Assembly: GCF_002099425.1 (NCBI RefSeq)
Contig: NW_018343982.1
Location: 9,707,501-9,771,500 of the forward strand
Length of the DNA stretch: 64,000 nucleotides
Direction of reading: 5' to 3'
DNA from: Phascolarctos cinereus
Taxonomy: Eukaryota; Chordata; Mammalia; Diprotodontia; Phascolarctidae
The stretch's first letter is position 1, and the number at the start of each line of letters is the position of its first letter. Below are positions 63,365-64,000 of the stretch, piece after piece. Under the pieces are notes generated by a model, which saw only the letters and a list, made by a program, of their open reading frames with translations, was not told the origin of the DNA and made no database searches. Position numbers and translations under genes: made by a program.

Positions 63365-64000
63365 TAGGCAGTGTGTTGATATACATATACATGTATGTAT
63401 GCGTGTATTTATACAGATACGTACATGTATACCTATATGGATATTGATAGAGAATAAGAATAGGCACATATGTATATAGGTATACAGATATATGTATATA
63501 CTGTATCTAGCTACATGGGTGTATGTGTATGTATCTAAATATAGAAGATATGTATATGTGTATATCTATATATCTAAATATAGAATAGAGATACATATGT
63601 GTATCTAGATATGGAATAGATATATAGATATACAGGTACTACACATATGCCTATCTCTAGTCTATATCTAGATACCTATGTATTTATTGTGTGACATGTA
63701 TGTCTATATGTATCTAGATATAGACTAGAGATACATGTGTATACATACATGTATCTAGATATTGAAGAGATAGATATAGGTATATAGATGTGCAAGTACA
63801 TATATATATGCACATGTGCTTCTATCACTATTCTGTATCTAGATACATGTACGCACATGTATCTAGATATAGAATAGAGGTAAAATAAATATAGAATAGA
63901 AACACATGTGTATATATAAGTATCTAGATATAGGATAGAGATACATGTGTACACAAATATATCTAGCTATAGAATAGAGATAGATAGGTACGTAGATATA
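63365..64000. repeat. AT-rich minisatellite, runs off the window
   Basis: A degenerate array built on a unit like TATCTAGATATAGAATAG followed by AGATACATGTGTA. The TATCTARATA word starts near 63,531, 63,571, 63,602, 63,665, 63,711, 63,751, 63,836, 63,861, 63,921 and 63,960. Spacing is about 40 bp or a rough fraction or multiple. The word itself is palindromic. Before 63,530 the array decays into TATG/TACA steps. Tyrosine/isoleucine-rich frames across it are artefacts. Confidence 0.9.

Noticed and set aside
63199-63954. Tyrosine/threonine-rich frames on both strands
   Set aside because: Artefacts of the AT-rich minisatellite and of the WSINE-like copy next to it.

Overview
The window looks like intergenic or intronic DNA from a marsupial. 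The main evidence is the repeat families. There are several core-SINE copies of the marsupial type (tRNA-like head, MIR core, long tail). There is a CAA-tailed RTE-derived SINE and L1 copies whose 5' UTR, ORF1 and 3' UTR match what I know of marsupial L1. Very well preserved L2, L3/CR1 and MIR fossils are dense. The simple WSINE-like copies at 51.49-51.67 kb and 63.14-63.32 kb lean towards an Australasian marsupial, but I cannot prove the species.

I find no protein-coding gene I would defend. The open frames are chance frames, low-complexity frames, or frames inside LINEs. The annotation is therefore one of mobile elements, simple repeats and single-copy blocks.

Layout: 0-3.5 kb holds an L3/CR1 reverse-transcriptase fossil, L2 and MIR, then a 480 bp purine tract. 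4-11.8 kb is mostly single-copy with MIR and SINE insertions and one good CTCF-like site. 11.8-15 kb has L2 in both directions, compound microsatellites and a clean L1 3' end with a target-site duplication. 15-24 kb includes a 630 bp pyrimidine tract with a 212 bp higher-order period. 23.8-28.5 kb has a local triplication of an L2 end, an hAT MITE, and an L1 with a large internal deletion. 31.8-35.2 kb carries an L3/CR1 3' end and two L1 ORF2 fragments that point at each other. 38-50 kb has the largest repeat-poor blocks, candidates for conserved non-coding DNA. 50-57.8 kb has L2, a WSINE-like copy with a perfect 16 bp duplication, an L1 with a complete 5' end but no 3' half, and an hAT element nested in L2. 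58-64 kb ends with single-copy DNA, SINEs, a second copy of the 24.8 kb hAT family in opposite orientation, and a degenerate AT-rich minisatellite that runs off the window.

The most unusual object is the L1 at 51,987-53,324. It starts at the L1 5' end, stops inside ORF1, and is flanked by a 14 bp duplication with one mismatch, as if a prematurely ended L1 RNA had been inserted. I found no new multi-gene system.
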